Part shown: piece after piece, positions 1 to 11,067 of the stretch
How the letters are laid out: every line of letters starts with the position of its first letter
How positions within the stretch are numbered: the first letter of the stretch is position 1
Assembly: GCF_027923845.1 (NCBI RefSeq)
Contig: NZ_AP026933.1
Coordinates: 1,364,001-1,428,000 of the forward strand
DNA: 64,000 nt
Reading direction: 5' to 3'
DNA from: Spiroplasma ixodetis
GTDB lineage: Bacteria > Bacillota_I > Bacilli_A > Mycoplasmatales > VBWQ01
Position numbers and translations under genes: made by a program
Notes under the pieces: model-generated
Told to the model about the DNA's origin: nothing
Database searches by the model: none
The model's input: the letters and a program-made list of their open reading frames with translations, nothing else

Positions 1-849
1 TCAAAAAATCTTTTTATTAATTTATTTTTGTCACAACCATGATTTATTTTACTTTTATCTTTAAAAAATACAATTCAAGTGGCAACCGAACCAGGAAAAG
101 TTATTGTAAATGCTACTGTAAAACACAAAGAAACAATTTGAGGTTCATATATTCAATCAATAATCAATCTTGTTTTAGGTGTTATTTTGGGTTGAATACT
201 ATCAAATTTAGGTTGAAAACATCAAAGTTATCAATATTTATCATTAAGTTTATATATGATTCTTTTATCAGGTTGTATTGGTTGAGTTTATCGTTTAATT
301 TCAATCTGAGTTTATGTTTGAAAACATTTGACGTATAATAGTGATTTACGTTTTATTATTCAAAATACTTTAGTGTTAATTATTCCAATTTTAGCAGTAA
401 CATTATTTGGATGTCTTTATTTCTTTGATAAATATCCACCAACATATAATTTCACAGATTATAGTTTTGTATTACGAGTTATCGGTTATTCATTATTGTA
501 TTCATCAATTTTAATTTTTGGTTTAGCAATGACTATTAATTTTCGTCAGTTTTGATCAATTTTTAATTTTAAGAAATTTTTTACTAATTTATTTTCACGT
601 AAACGTAAGCAAAAAGCATTTATGAATCAAGAAGTACAAGAATTTTTTAAAGATAGTAATAAACCTAAAAATAACTTTACTAATAAAACATTTGATTGAA
701 CTGCTACTTATCAAAGTACCAATATGAACGTTGATAACTTTATTGAACAAGAGTTGTTACGAAGAAAAAAAGAAGTAGATATTAAAAGTGAAACAAAAGA
801 ATCTGAAAATTCTTCTATTCGCGTTGGTATTTATAAAATTAGAGGTTAG
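1..849 (+). CDS. Multipass membrane protein, 5' end outside the window
   Basis: The reading frame is open from the first base to a TAG at 847-849 and uses several TGA codons as Trp; at least 282 residues are present. Hydrophobic stretches near residues 50-65, 78-100, 122-140 and 160-178 look like membrane helices. They are followed by a basic, hydrophilic cytoplasmic-type tail of about 100 residues (motif FSRKRKQKAF, then many Asn/Lys/Glu). No family is recognised. The next gene starts 21 bases downstream, so the two are probably co-transcribed. Confidence 0.7.
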
Positions 850-870
850 TTTATTTAAGGAGTGAATTAC

Positions 871-1608
871 ATGTTATTAAATGAAGAATGATTTGTAGAA
901 AATATTGTTGAAGAAAAATATTTAGAATTATTAAAGCGTAATTATCCTCAACATCAACTTAAAGATTTATTTTTATTGAACATTGATTTACGTTTATTGT
1001 ATTTAAAACATATTTTAATGATTGAAAATTCTTTAAAAAATGCTTTATTACATCAACTTTTTAATGATAATGTTCAAAATTTAGATAATGCTACTTTTCT
1101 TAATCCAGAACACCTAGCTCAAATGAAAACAGCTTTACGTTTGATTCGTGCTGGTTATAATAAATATAATAGAAGTGGTGTTTTAAAATCACGAACAATA
1201 CGCAGTTTAATAGAAGTTATGTCATTTGAATGAACAATGAAATTATTACAAACTTTAAATGATAAAAGTATCGCTAAGATTGCTCATTATTTTGGTATCA
1301 AAGAATTTAATGATAGTAAAATTTTATTAGAACAGTTAGAATATATTAAAGATGTTCGTAATTATTTATCACATAATTTTAAAGTATTAGCAATTCAATT
1401 TAAGTATAAAGAACGGTTCGCTTATTATAAACAAACTTTAAATGCTAATAATGATCATCATTATTTGCACTTATTAATTACTCGTTTTTCTAGTAAAAAC
1501 CAATTACTAGCGCCATTTAATGTTGATTATGAAAATTTATTTAATAGTTATGATGTTAAAATTCATGATTGTGTTAAGGAAGATACTCAAAGTATAATCC
1601 ATACTTAA
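871..1608 (+). CDS. Abi-like HEPN-domain protein
   Basis: A 245-residue protein starts at ATG 871, with AAGGAG seven to ten bases upstream. One TGA (Trp) splits the frame if read with the standard code. The N-terminal half is helical. Residues near 160-170 contain RNYLSH, an R-x4-H signature typical of HEPN ribonuclease-fold domains, in the same C-terminal position as in Abi_2/AbiD/AbiF-type abortive-infection proteins common in Firmicutes and Mycoplasma. Function as a phage-defence RNase is inferred from this motif and overall shape. It may be co-transcribed with the membrane protein upstream, and a strong hairpin follows. Confidence 0.6.
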
Positions 1609-1684
1609 TATAGAAAAATTATTAAATTTTAGTAGATTTAATTTAATAAGTATATTATAATGATATCAATTAATTACTAGTGTA

Positions 1685-1724
1685 AAATAAACCATTGTCG
1701 TTTAAAAACGACAATGGTTTATTT
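1685..1724. terminator. Near-perfect hairpin terminator after the Abi-like gene
   Basis: A 19-bp perfect inverted repeat with a 2-base loop (core ACCATTGTCGTTT / AAACGACAATGGT) lies 77 bases after the stop codon. The arms end in A/T runs on both sides, so it could terminate transcription in both directions. Confidence 0.75.
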
Positions 1725-1737
1725 TATTTAGAGTTAA

Positions 1738-2061
1738 TGAAAATTAAAGAAAGTAGCAAAAAAATGAAGTCAGAGTATAATGAAAAAAAGATTTAAATAT
1801 TAGAGAATTAAAACGACTTGATTTATTAAAAGAGTTATTTCCCGAAGAAATTATTAGTAAAAAAATCTTTTTCAGATAATGAATCATTTTTATAAAAACT
1901 TAGAAGTAAAATATAAAGGTATATCTAATTATTTTGCTCCAAATATTGAAAAAACCGAAAATAGTATATTACTTAATACAATTTTTAATTTAAACAAAAT
2001 GAAAATCACAGATAATATACAAAAGGGCGGTTGTCAAAGGACGTATGAGATTAACCCTTAG
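1738..2061 (+). pseudogene. Decayed ORF, unknown family
   Basis: Three overlapping short frames read as one degraded protein: MKIKESSKKMKSEYN, then IRELKRLDLLKELFPEE, then a 60-codon frame from 1879 to 2061. Frameshifts and an in-frame TAA separate them. No family is recognised. 2062-2226 holds nothing I can identify. Confidence 0.35.
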
Positions 2062-2226
2062 AATTATGAAGTAACATTAACAATATAACTGCAAATTCTA
2101 TGATTTGTTAATTAAATTATAACATAAAATTTAAAAAGATTAAAAAATATAATTACAAAATTACATTTAAACAACACAAAAATTCTAATCTTAAAATTAG
2201 AATAAAAAATATTAAATTGTATTATT

Positions 2227-2421
2227 TTAAGCACTATTAAGATAACTTCTACTATTTAAATAATTTGCTTTTGCTATTAACATATTATTCAATGTTTGAT
2301 GATGATATATTTTTGCTCCATTAGTTAAAGATTTTAAAAAATGATATACATCACTTTCAGCACTACATCCAATATTTCAATCAGCATTTTGATTAATAAT
2401 TCCTTGTTCATTATTTTGCAT
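2227..2421 (-). CDS. Small hypothetical protein
   Basis: A 64-residue frame starts at ATG 2421 and contains one TGA (Trp). It is hydrophilic (MQNNEQGIINQNADW...) with no recognised motif and no clear Shine-Dalgarno sequence. It diverges from the surface-protein gene at 2455. It may be the N-terminal stump of a larger decayed gene. Confidence 0.3.
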
Positions 2422-2951
2422 TAAAATTATATATTAACTTTAAAGGTATAAAATATGAGAAAAACAATAAATATTTTAACAGTTGGTATTTTTTCACTAG
2501 CAACAAGTACCACTATTTTAACTAGTATGAATCACTTTAATAGTAGCAAAAATGATTTACAAAAAGCAAACGCCACTACTAATCAAACATCATTATTTAA
2601 TAATCAATATCAATATTTAAATAATAGTGACTGAATTACTAACCAATCAACAACCGATCATAAATTTTATAGTTATGATACTTCAGCATTAAAAAGTTAT
2701 ACTTTTACCAATGCTAGAAACGTCTTCTTAGTAGATACAACAGGTAACCTAGTTTATAATACCAAATTTACTATTCCTAATGAAGATAAATTAAATATTG
2801 AAAATACAAAACAAGAAATGAACAGCCACAAAAAAGTAACATCACTTAAAAGCAATCCTAATTATTCTGATGCTTACAATTTTAGTGAATATCAACAAAA
2901 TAATTTTATTGGTGACAATAATTGAACATATTTACAATTTGGTGGTCTTGA

Positions 2952-4326
2952 GGAAATGTTTAGTAATCTGTGTAACTTACAAAAATAACTATGTTTAATT
3001 AATTCTAGTAAATATAATTAAATGACTAGAAAGAGTGAGTTACAGATGGCTAAAAAAGATAACTTTAATAATAATGATCCAATATCAAAAGCAGTAGATT
3101 TATTACTAGAAAATACTGAAGATTTAACAACAGTTTTTAAACCTGGCGGTTTATATAAAGAATTAACAAAAAGATTAGTTGAAAAAATGTTGAATTCTGA
3201 AATGCAAAATTATTTAGGATATGAAAAAAATCAACATAGTACTACTGAAAATGCTCGTAATGGTACAAGTTCAAAAAAATTAATAACTCAACAAGGTAAA
3301 ATTGAAATTGATGTACCAAGAGATCGCAATAGTAATTTTACTCCTGTAATAGTTCCTAAAAGGCAAAGAAGATTTGATGGTTTTGATCAACAAGTTCTTT
3401 CCTTGTATGCAAAAGGAATGACATTATCTGACATTAGAATGCAGTTGCAAGAGTTATATCATGGTGCTGATATTAGTGAAAGTGTTATTAGTCAAATTAC
3501 TGATGATGTTATTGATGATGTTAAAGCATGACAAAATCGACCATTAGAAAGTATTTATCCTATTGTTTATTTTGATTGTATAGTAGTTAAAGTACGACAA
3601 GATAAACGGATTATTAACAAATCAGTTTATATAGCATTAGGAGTTGATTTAGAAGGCAAAAAAGATGTTTTAGGATTATGAATTAGTGAAAATGAAGGTT
3701 CTAAGTTTTGATTATCTAATTTCACAGAAATGAAAAATCGTGGCTTAAATGATATTCTTATTGCTTGTAGTGATAATTTAACAGGCATGTCAGAAGCAAT
3801 ACAATCAGTTTATCCTAAAACAGAACATCAATTATGCATTGTTCATCAAATTAGAAATAGTTTAAAATATGTTTCATACAAACATCGAAAAGGTCTAGTT
3901 GCAGATTTAAAACCAATTTATAGTGCATGTAGTGAAGAACAAGCAATGCAAGCTTTAGAATCGTTTGAAAGTAAATGAAATAAACAATATCCTCAAATTA
4001 CTAAATCTTGATATAAAAATTGAGATAATTTAATGGTTTTTATTAGTTATCCAGTAGAAATCAAAAGAGTGATTTATACTACAAATGCTATTGAATCTGT
4101 TAATAGTCAATTACGAAAAATCATCAGAAATAAAAAAGTTTTTCCTAATGATATGGCAGTTTTCAAAATATTTTACTTGGCAATTGAAAATATAACAAAA
4201 AAATGAACATTGCCTATTCAAAATTGAAATACAGCAATTGCTCATTTTATGATAAAATTTGAAGACAGAATTAATCTAAATTAGTAACTTTGTAAAACAA
4301 AGATACACAGATTATTAAAAAGCCTC
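2952..4326 (+). mobile_element. ISA copy 1 (IS256 family), intact
   Basis: A 1375-bp element with imperfect terminal inverted repeats: one end begins GGAAATGTTTAGTAATCTG, the other begins GAGGCTTTTTAATAATCTG. It is flanked by the 8-bp repeat GGTCTTGA at 2944-2951 and 4327-4334. Length, 8-bp TSD and a single mutator-type transposase ORF fit IS256. Confidence 0.93.
3022..4284 (+). CDS. IS256-family (mutator) transposase, ISA
   Basis: A complete 420-residue transposase, close to the usual length of about 400; four or more TGA codons encode Trp. The acidic triad is visible: first Asp in YFDCIVVKVR (about residue 185), second in ACSDNLTGM (about 250), and Glu in TTNAIESVNSQ (about 355). The C-terminal tail reads KWTLPIQNW, a conserved IS256 feature. 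The start at 3022 is the first ATG of the open frame; a second Met nine codons later (MAKKDN) is a possible alternative. It acts as a DDE transposase on ISA ends. Confidence 0.93.
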
Positions 4327-4633
4327 GGTCTTGAACAAAATATTGATATTTCTAACATTGCTGGTGCTTCTAAAATTGAAAATAATAACAATCTTAGTGA
4401 GAACTTAGGATTATATTACATTGCTGATGCTGCTATTAATAATAAAATTTCTTTAGCAATAGCTTATAATATTAGTCAACAATTCATTAATAAAAGCAGT
4501 TTAAACAAACTAATTAGTAACCAATTAACAAATAATATTATTAACTTAATTGTTGAAAATAATAACATCTTTAACTTTATTAAAAATTCACCTCTTTTCC
4601 TAAATATAAAAGATTATTCATTAAATTTTATTT

Positions 4634-5194
4634 CGAACTTCTCCCCACATGTACTTGTGGAGGAAACAATGAAATTGAATGAGTTCAATAATACTTTTCA
4701 AACTGAAAAACAATGTCTTGCATATATAGCAAGTTTGAAACAAATCAAATGTAGTAGGTGTTCTAGTTTTAATTTGAATACTTCTAATTTAAGAAGAATG
4801 AGATGTTTGAAATGTTATCAAACATTCAGTATTCTCACGGGCACTATATTTTCAAAGTCACAAACACCTTTAATATCTTGGTTTTATCTTATCTTTAGAT
4901 GAATAAACACCAAACATGGAATTCCATCAACTGATGTTGCAAAAGAATTGGGAGTGACCTTGAAAACAGCTTGAAGAATGGGTCATAAAATCCGAAGTGC
5001 CATTGCTAAACAAAAACCTCAATTCATTGTTGAAGGCATAGTGCAAATGGATGAAATGTATCTTTCACATATGGGGTTTAAAAAACAAGGAAGATCCTTG
5101 TTGAATAAAACCTTGATTGTTGGTATTTATGAAAAAACAACCAACAATCTGATTGTGAAAGTATTGAAAAACGCAAACAGTAAAAATCTTTTGC
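4634..5194 (+). mobile_element. ISB copy 1 (IS1595 family), 5' part only
   Basis: The left end CGAACTTCTCCCCACATGT is intact. The element is interrupted by ISA copy 2 at 5195 and is not resumed after it, because ISD copy 1 follows the ISA target duplication. It belongs to the variant with K-Q-I-K-C-S-R-C in the zinc ribbon (ISB type 2). Confidence 0.85.
4669..5194 (+). pseudogene. IS1595-family transposase, N-terminal fragment
   Basis: The start is ATG 4669 behind GGAGGA. Two CxxC pairs (CSRC and CLKC) form the N-terminal zinc ribbon typical of ISXO2/IS1595 transposases. The first catalytic Asp lies in VQMDEMYLS. The frame is cut by the ISA insertion before the second Asp, so no active enzyme can be made. 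Confidence 0.8.
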
Positions 5195-6569
5195 GAGGCT
5201 TTTTAATAATCTGTGTATCTTTGTTTTACAAAGTTACTAATTTAGATTAATTCTGTCTTCAAATTTTATCATAAAATGAGCAATTGCTGTATTTCAATTT
5301 TGAATAGGCAATGTTCATTTTTTTGTTATATTTTCAATTGCCAAGTAAAATATTTTGAAAACTGCCATATCATTAGGAAAAACTTTTTTATTTCTGATGA
5401 TTTTTCGTAATTGACTATTAACAGATTCAATAGCATTTGTAGTATAAATCACTCTTTTGATTTCTACTGGATAACTAATAAAAACCATTAAATTATCTCA
5501 ATTTTTATATCAAGATTTAGTAATTTGAGGATATTGTTTATTTCATTTACTTTCAAACGATTCTAAAGCTTGCATTGCTTGTTCTTCACTACATGCACTA
5601 TAAATTGGTTTTAAATCTGCAACTAGACCTTTTCGATGTTTGTATGAAACATATTTTAAACTATTTCTAATTTGATGAACAATGCATAATTGATGTTCTG
5701 TTTTAGGATAAACTGATTGTATTGCTTCTGACATGCCTGTTAAATTATCACTACAAGCAATAAGAATATCATTTAAGCCACGATTTTTCATTTCTGTGAA
5801 ATTAGATAATCAAAACTTAGAACCTTCATTTTCACTAATTCATAATCCTAAAACATCTTTTTTGCCTTCTAAATCAACTCCTAATGCTATATAAACTGAT
5901 TTGTTAATAATCCGTTTATCTTGTCGTACTTTAACTACTATACAATCAAAATAAACAATAGGATAAATACTTTCTAATGGTCGATTTTGTCATGCTTTAA
6001 CATCATCAATAACATCATCAGTAATTTGACTAATAACACTTTCACTAATATCAGCACCATGATATAACTCTTGCAACTGCATTCTAATGTCAGATAATGT
6101 CATTCCTTTTGCATACAAGGAAAGAACTTGTTGATCAAAACCATCAAATCTTCTTTGCCTTTTAGGAACTATTACAGGAGTAAAATTACTATTGCGATCT
6201 CTTGGTACATCAATTTCAATTTTACCTTGTTGAGTTATTAATTTTTTTGAACTTGTACCATTACGAGCATTTTCAGTAGTACTATGTTGATTTTTTTCAT
6301 ATCCTAAATAATTTTGCATTTCAGAATTCAACATTTTTTCAACTAATCTTTTTGTTAATTCTTTATATAAACCGCCAGGTTTAAAAACTGTTGTTAAATC
6401 TTCAGTATTTTCTAGTAATAAATCTACTGCTTTTGATATTGGATCATTATTATTAAAGTTATCTTTTTTAGCCATCTGTAACTCACTCTTTCTAGTCATT
6501 TAATTATATTTACTAGAATTAATTAAACATAGTTATTTTTGTAAGTTACACAGATTACTAAACATTTCC
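5195..6569 (-). mobile_element. ISA copy 2, intact, inside ISB copy 1
   Basis: A full 1375-bp element in minus orientation with TSD TCTTTTGC at 5187-5194 and 6570-6577. The right-hand TSD is the last base of ISB-derived sequence before ISD starts. Confidence 0.92.
5237..6499 (-). CDS. IS256-family transposase, ISA
   Basis: A complete 420-residue frame whose protein is identical, in all parts compared, to the copy at 3022-4284, with all three catalytic motifs present. Confidence 0.9.
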
Positions 6570-6600
6570 TCTTTTGCTGGAATGGCAACCTTTTTTAGGA

Positions 6601-7401
6601 CTATTTTTTGGTAGACATTTGTTTTTGATAATTAACTGGAGTTAGGTAGTTTAGAGTGCTGTGGATTCTTATGTTGTTATATCAATTGATGTAATCAAAT
6701 AATTCTAATTTTAATTGGATTAATGATGTAAAATTTTTATCATTAATAAATTCGGTTTTGAAAGTTTTAAAGGTTGCTTCAGCAACAGCGTTATCATAAG
6801 GACAACCTTTTTTGCTTAAAGAGCGATTAATATTGAATGCTAGTAAAAGTTTATCAATAATTTTATTATTAAATTCATTACCGCGATCACTATGAAATAT
6901 TTGAATATCTTTTAAACAGCGATTTGAGTGCATAAATGCTTGATGTACTAATGATGCATCTTTTTTAGTACCTACACTATGTCCAATAATTTCGCGGTTA
7001 AATAGGTCAATTAATAAACAAATATAGTTTCACTTACCATTTACTTGAACATAAGTTAAATCACTAACAATAACTTCATTTTTAACTCTATTATTAAAGT
7101 TTCTATCAACAAGATTGTTTATTGGACTATCGTTAACTTTGTTATTATGATTTTTGTATGATAATTTAGTGTATTTTGATATTAAATTATGTTTATTCAT
7201 AATTTCTTTAATTTTTCGTCTTGATAAATAAATTTCTTGGTTTTCTAGAATGACTTTTAATCTTCTAGTACCATAAACTTCTTTATTTTCTTTAAAAGCA
7301 CTAATAACAGCTTCATCATAAATATTATTTTTGATTTTATTTTCTTTTTTCTTTAAATTAAAATAATATGTTGATTTAGAGATTTTTAAAAAATGACACA
7401 T
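6601..7401 (-). CDS. IS3-family OrfB transposase, ISD
   Basis: The integrase-core frame is open throughout with TGA as Trp. Catalytic residues are visible in VSDLTYVQV, IFHSDRGNEF and AVAEATFKTFK (DDE). 7401 is the first Met (MCHFLK), but the frame is open further upstream into the end of OrfA, in the -1 register, so translation probably arises from frameshifting. This is the only ISD copy with both ORFs intact. Confidence 0.88.
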
Positions 7402-7442
7402 TGTGCGAATTTTATATTTAGATTTATTATTTGCAATAATCT

Positions 7443-7721
7443 CTACTTTCTGCCTATTATTAGTGCTGCTTGCTTTAAAATATCATTTTCCATTCTTAAT
7501 TGTTTTAATTCTTTTCTTAATTTAATTAATTCATTTTCTTCAACAGAACGATTATCTTTAGTTTTAAAACTACCTGAATTAGTAAATTGCTTAATTCAAT
7601 TGTAAGTAGCTGCTCTTGTAACATTATATTCTTTAACAAGGCAAGATACTGATTTGCCACTTTGATATAAAGCTACTATTTGTTTTTTAAATTCATCGGT
7701 ATATGAGTTAATATTGGCCAT
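7443..7721 (-). CDS. IS3-family OrfA (helix-turn-helix), ISD
   Basis: A 92-residue protein with an N-terminal helix-turn-helix ([16 protein letters not shown] ... [15 protein letters not shown]) and a C-terminal leucine-zipper-like coiled coil ([18 protein letters not shown]), the standard OrfA layout. GAAAGGAAC lies upstream. It probably supplies end recognition, and its end lies in the region where a -1 frameshift would give the OrfAB transposase. Confidence 0.88.
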
Positions 7722-7787
7722 AATTATAGTTCCTTTCTTTGTTCACTTGTCTACGTAATTAGTGTCCAATAAAGTGTAACCCATCCA

Positions 7788-8561
7788 TTTATATGCAGCT
7801 TCTTTAGCATATAAATGAACATGATGTTTTGCAACTTTGATATGTGTTTTAAATGTTCTTCTTATATGTTTTCAAACTGATTCAATTTGGTTGGTATTTA
7901 CACCAATTTTTGAAACATAGCCATCTTGATGGTTAACTGTTTCATGCTTAGTGAAAACTGATTTAAAATCGCAATATCCTTTTCAAGAATCAGTATATAC
8001 AAGACATTTTGAAGAAATGTGGTTTTTTGCAAACTGCAAAAGATTTTTACTCTTTGCGTTTTTCAATACTTTCACAATTAAATTATTGGTTGTTTTTTGA
8101 TAAATGCCAACAATCAAGGTTTTATTCACCAAGGATCTTCCTTGTTTTTTAAAACCCATATGTGAAAGATACATTTCATCAATTTGCACTGTACCTTCAA
8201 CAATAAATTGAGGTTTTTGTTTTGCAATACGTGTTCTGATTTTATGAGTCATTCTTCAAGCAGTTTTCAAAGTCACTCCCAATTCTTTTGCAATATCTGT
8301 TGATGGAATTCCATGTTTGGTGTTTATTCATCTAAAGATAAGATAAAATCAAGATGTTAAAGATGTTTGTGACCTTGAAAATATGGTGCCTGTGAGAATG
8401 CTAAATGTTTGATTACATTTTAAACATCTCATTCTTTTTAAATCAGAAGTATTCAAATTAAAACTAAAACACCTAATACATTTGTTTTCTTTTAAATTTG
8501 CTATATATGCAAGACATTGCTGTTCAGTTTGAAAAGCATTGTTGAATTCATTCAGTTTCAT
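7788..8561 (-). pseudogene. IS1595-family transposase lacking the C terminus
   Basis: It starts at ATG 8561 behind GGAGGG. The zinc ribbon (CIRC, CLKC), first Asp (QIDEMYLS) and second Asp (YTDSWKGY) are present. The last residues are replaced by ISD, so the copy is probably inactive. Confidence 0.8.
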
Positions 8562-8596
8562 TATTCCCTCCACAAGTACATGTGGGGAGAAGTCCG
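7788..8596 (-). mobile_element. ISB copy 2, lacking its 3' end
   Basis: The end at 8596 (...AGAAGTCCG) is complete, while the 3' end is cut by ISD at 7788. The flank after 8596 (TAAATTTA) has no partner, consistent with the rearrangement centred on ISD copy 1. Confidence 0.85.
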
Positions 8597-8598
8597 TA

Positions 8599-8934
8599 AA
8601 TTTATTATCATTTATATTAATATCTTTAATAATTACTTTATGAAGTACATTACCACAAACAATAATCTTACCTAATTGATTAAAATTTACTAAATTAGGT
8701 ATGCAAAATGTAGATTGAAAAAATAATTGAGGCAATGCAATATGATTAACAATTGTGCCTAGTATTGGTGGATTTGGTTTACATCATTTACCAAATAAAA
8801 CACCACCAAGAATAAAATTTATATTAAATTTAATAATTAAAATAATACCAATAATAATATTAATTATTATTTGATATTTACCAAAAATAGAAAAAGAAAT
8901 AAGAAAATTAAAAAAAATTGAAAAGGTGGAATAA
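8599..8934 (+). pseudogene. Plectrovirus-like membrane protein, 5' end lost
   Basis: The frame is open from the ISB edge to TAA 8932-8934. About 111 residues remain, including Trp-rich and Pro-rich segments (LPNWLKF, GGFGLHHLPNKTPPR), a strong membrane helix (IIKIIPIIILIIIWYL) and a basic tail. The next small ORF starts 3 bases after its stop, with the ribosome-binding site inside this gene. The arrangement and composition resemble minor membrane proteins of Spiroplasma filamentous phages; the assignment is inference. Confidence 0.4.
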
Positions 8935-8937
8935 AAA

Positions 8938-9090
8938 ATGAATTTATCAATAGAATGAATTTCAGCAATATGTGGAGCAGTAGCTACTGGAATAGCTGTA
9001 TCAGGAGGATTAGCTTTATCTGGTAAAAAAATTAAAAAAGCAAAACAAAATAAAATATCAAAAGAATTAAAAAGAGATGCAAAATTGTAA
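8938..9090 (+). CDS. Small single-helix membrane protein, phage-coat-like
   Basis: A 50-residue protein from ATG 8938 (AAGGTGG upstream). It has one hydrophobic Gly/Ala-rich helix (ISAICGAVATGIAVSGGLAL) followed by a Lys-rich C terminus, the general plan of an inovirus/plectrovirus coat or assembly protein. The last codons (AKL-stop) come from the ISE terminus at 9079, so the native C terminus is lost. Confidence 0.4.
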
Positions 9091-10127
9091 AGGTAAGTGC
9101 AACTAAATTATTTTTCTATTCAAATATTCGATTGGTGAAAGATAATTTAGTATTTTTCTGGGTCTTTGGTTTAAAGACAATATAAATTTATGAACTTCAT
9201 TTTTATTAGTTTTTGAAAAAATAAATTTTTTAGGAAATTTTTCTCTAATTAAACCATTAGTATTTTCATTAGTACCTCTTTGTCAAGGTGAATATGGATT
9301 TGCAAAATAAATTTTCACATCTAACTTTTTTTTCAGAGGCTTTTTAATAATCTGTGTATCTTTGTTTTACAAAGTTACTAATTTAGATTAATTCTGTCTT
9401 CAAATTTTATCATAAAATGAGCAATTGCTGTATTTCAATTTTGAATAGGCAATGTTCATTTTTTTGTTATATTTTCAATTGCCAAGTAAAATATTTTGAA
9501 AACTGCCATATCATTAGGAAAAATTTTTTTTATTTCTGATGATTTTTCGTAATTGACTATTAACAGATTCAATAGCATTTGTAGTATAAATCACTCTTTT
9601 GATTTCTACTGGATAACTAATAAAAACCATTAAATTATCTCAATTTTTATATCAAGATTTAGTAATTTGAGAATATTGTTTATTTCATTTACTTTCAAAC
9701 GATTCTAAAGCTTGCATTGCTTGTTCTTCACTACATGCACTATAAATTGGTTTTAAATCTGCAACTAGACCTTTTCGATGTTTGTATGAAACATATTTTA
9801 AACTATTTCTAATTTGATGAACAATGCATAATTGATGTTCTGTTTTAGGATAAACTGATTGTATTGCTTCTGACATGCCTGTTAAATTATCACTACAAGC
9901 AATAAGAATATCATTTAAGCCACGATTTTTCATTTCTGTGAAATTAGATAATCAAAACTTAGAACCTTCATTTTCACTAATTCATAATCCTAAAACATCT
10001 TTTTTGCCTTCTAAATCAACTCCTAATGCTATATAAACTGATTTGTTAATAATCCGTTTATCTTGTCGTACTTTAACTACTATACAATCAAAATAAACAA
10101 TAGGATAAATACTTTCTAATGGTCGAT

Positions 10128-11067
10128 GGCTTTTCTCCCTTTATGTACTATTTTTAAATTTTATCACATAAATGCTGAGAAAAGCCTATCTACGGACTTC
10201 TCCCCACATTTTTAAATCAAACATAGCATTACAGTTTCAAAACTAGGTATCTTGTTGAATTTATATGCAGCTTCTTTAGCATATAAATGAACATGATGTT
10301 TTGCAACTTTGATATGTGTTTTAAATGTTCTTCTTATATGTTTTCAAACTGATTCAATTTGGTTGGTATTTACACCAATTTTTGAAACATAGCCATCTTG
10401 ATGGTTAACTGTTTCATGCTTAGTGAAAACTGATTTAAAATCGCAATATCCTTTTCAAGAATCAGTATATACAAGACATTTTGAAGAAATGTGGTTTTTG
10501 CAAACTGCAAAAGATTTTTACTCTTTGCGTTTTTCAATACTTTCACAATTAAATTATTGGTTGTTTTTTGATAAATGCCAACAATCAAGGTTTTATTCAC
10601 TAAGGATCTTCCTTGTTTTTTAAAACCCATATGTGAAAGATACATTTCATCAATTTGCACTGTACCTTCAACAATAAATTGAGGTTTTTGTTTTGCAATA
10701 CGTGTTCTGATTTTATGAGTCATTCTTCAAGCAGTTTTCAAAGTCACTCCCAATTCTTTTGCAATATCTGTTGATGGAATTCCATGTTTGGTGTTTATTC
10801 ATCTAAAGATAAGATAAAATCAAGATGTTAAAGATGTTTGTGACCTTGAAAATATGGTGCCTGTGAGAATGCTAAATGTTTGATTACATTTTAAACATCT
10901 CATTCTTTTTAAATCAGAAGTATTCAAATTAAAACTAAAACACCTAATACATTTGTTTTCTTTTAAATTTGCTATATATGCAAGACATTGCTGTTCAGTT
11001 TGAAAAGCATTGTTGAATTCATTCAGTTTCATTATTCCCTCCACAAGTACATGTGGGGAGAAGTCCG
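10128..11067 (-). mobile_element. ISB copy 3, inside ISA copy 3
   Basis: A 940-bp element with TSD TGGTCGAT at 10120-10127 and 11068-11075. Both outer ends are intact. Confidence 0.92.
10210..11032 (-). pseudogene. IS1595-family transposase with a one-base deletion
   Basis: The T run of the ATGTGGTTTTTTGC block (near 10497) has lost one base compared with intact copies, shifting the frame just before the second catalytic Asp. The same deletion is present in the copy at 50366-51186. Confidence 0.85.

Larger units (their letters stand above)
2455..4633 (+). pseudogene. Secreted/surface protein gene split by ISA and truncated by ISB
   Basis: ATG 2455 begins a protein with a signal-peptide-like N terminus (MRKTINILTVGIFSLATST). 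The frame runs to 2951, where an ISA copy is inserted with the TSD GGTCTTGA. It resumes in frame at 4327 (EQNIDISNIAGASK) and continues to 4633, where ISB begins. About 270 residues remain; the composition is Asn/Ser/Lys-rich with no known domain. The 3' end is lost. It resembles the N-terminal architecture of the interrupted gene at 46238-46814, so both may belong to a Spiroplasma surface-protein set. That link is an inference from composition only. Confidence 0.6.
6578..7787 (-). mobile_element. ISD copy 1 (IS3 family), intact, at a rearranged junction
   Basis: A 1210-bp element. One end begins TGGAATGGCAACC; the other, read inward, begins TGGATGGGTTACACTTTAT. Both keep the TG...CA tips usual for IS3. 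The flanks TGC and TTT do not match, and the left flank is plus-oriented ISB while the right flank is minus-oriented ISB. This copy therefore marks a recombination or deletion rather than a simple insertion. Confidence 0.88.

Noticed and set aside
6578-8596. A composite transposon bounded by two ISB copies in opposite orientation
   Set aside because: Both ISB copies are incomplete, and the interior is only ISA and ISD with no cargo or outer TSD.
10423-10623. Plus-strand ORFs inside ISB copies (also 50577-50777)
   Set aside because: They are antisense shadows of the transposase gene; they lack ribosome-binding sites and vary with transposase indels.
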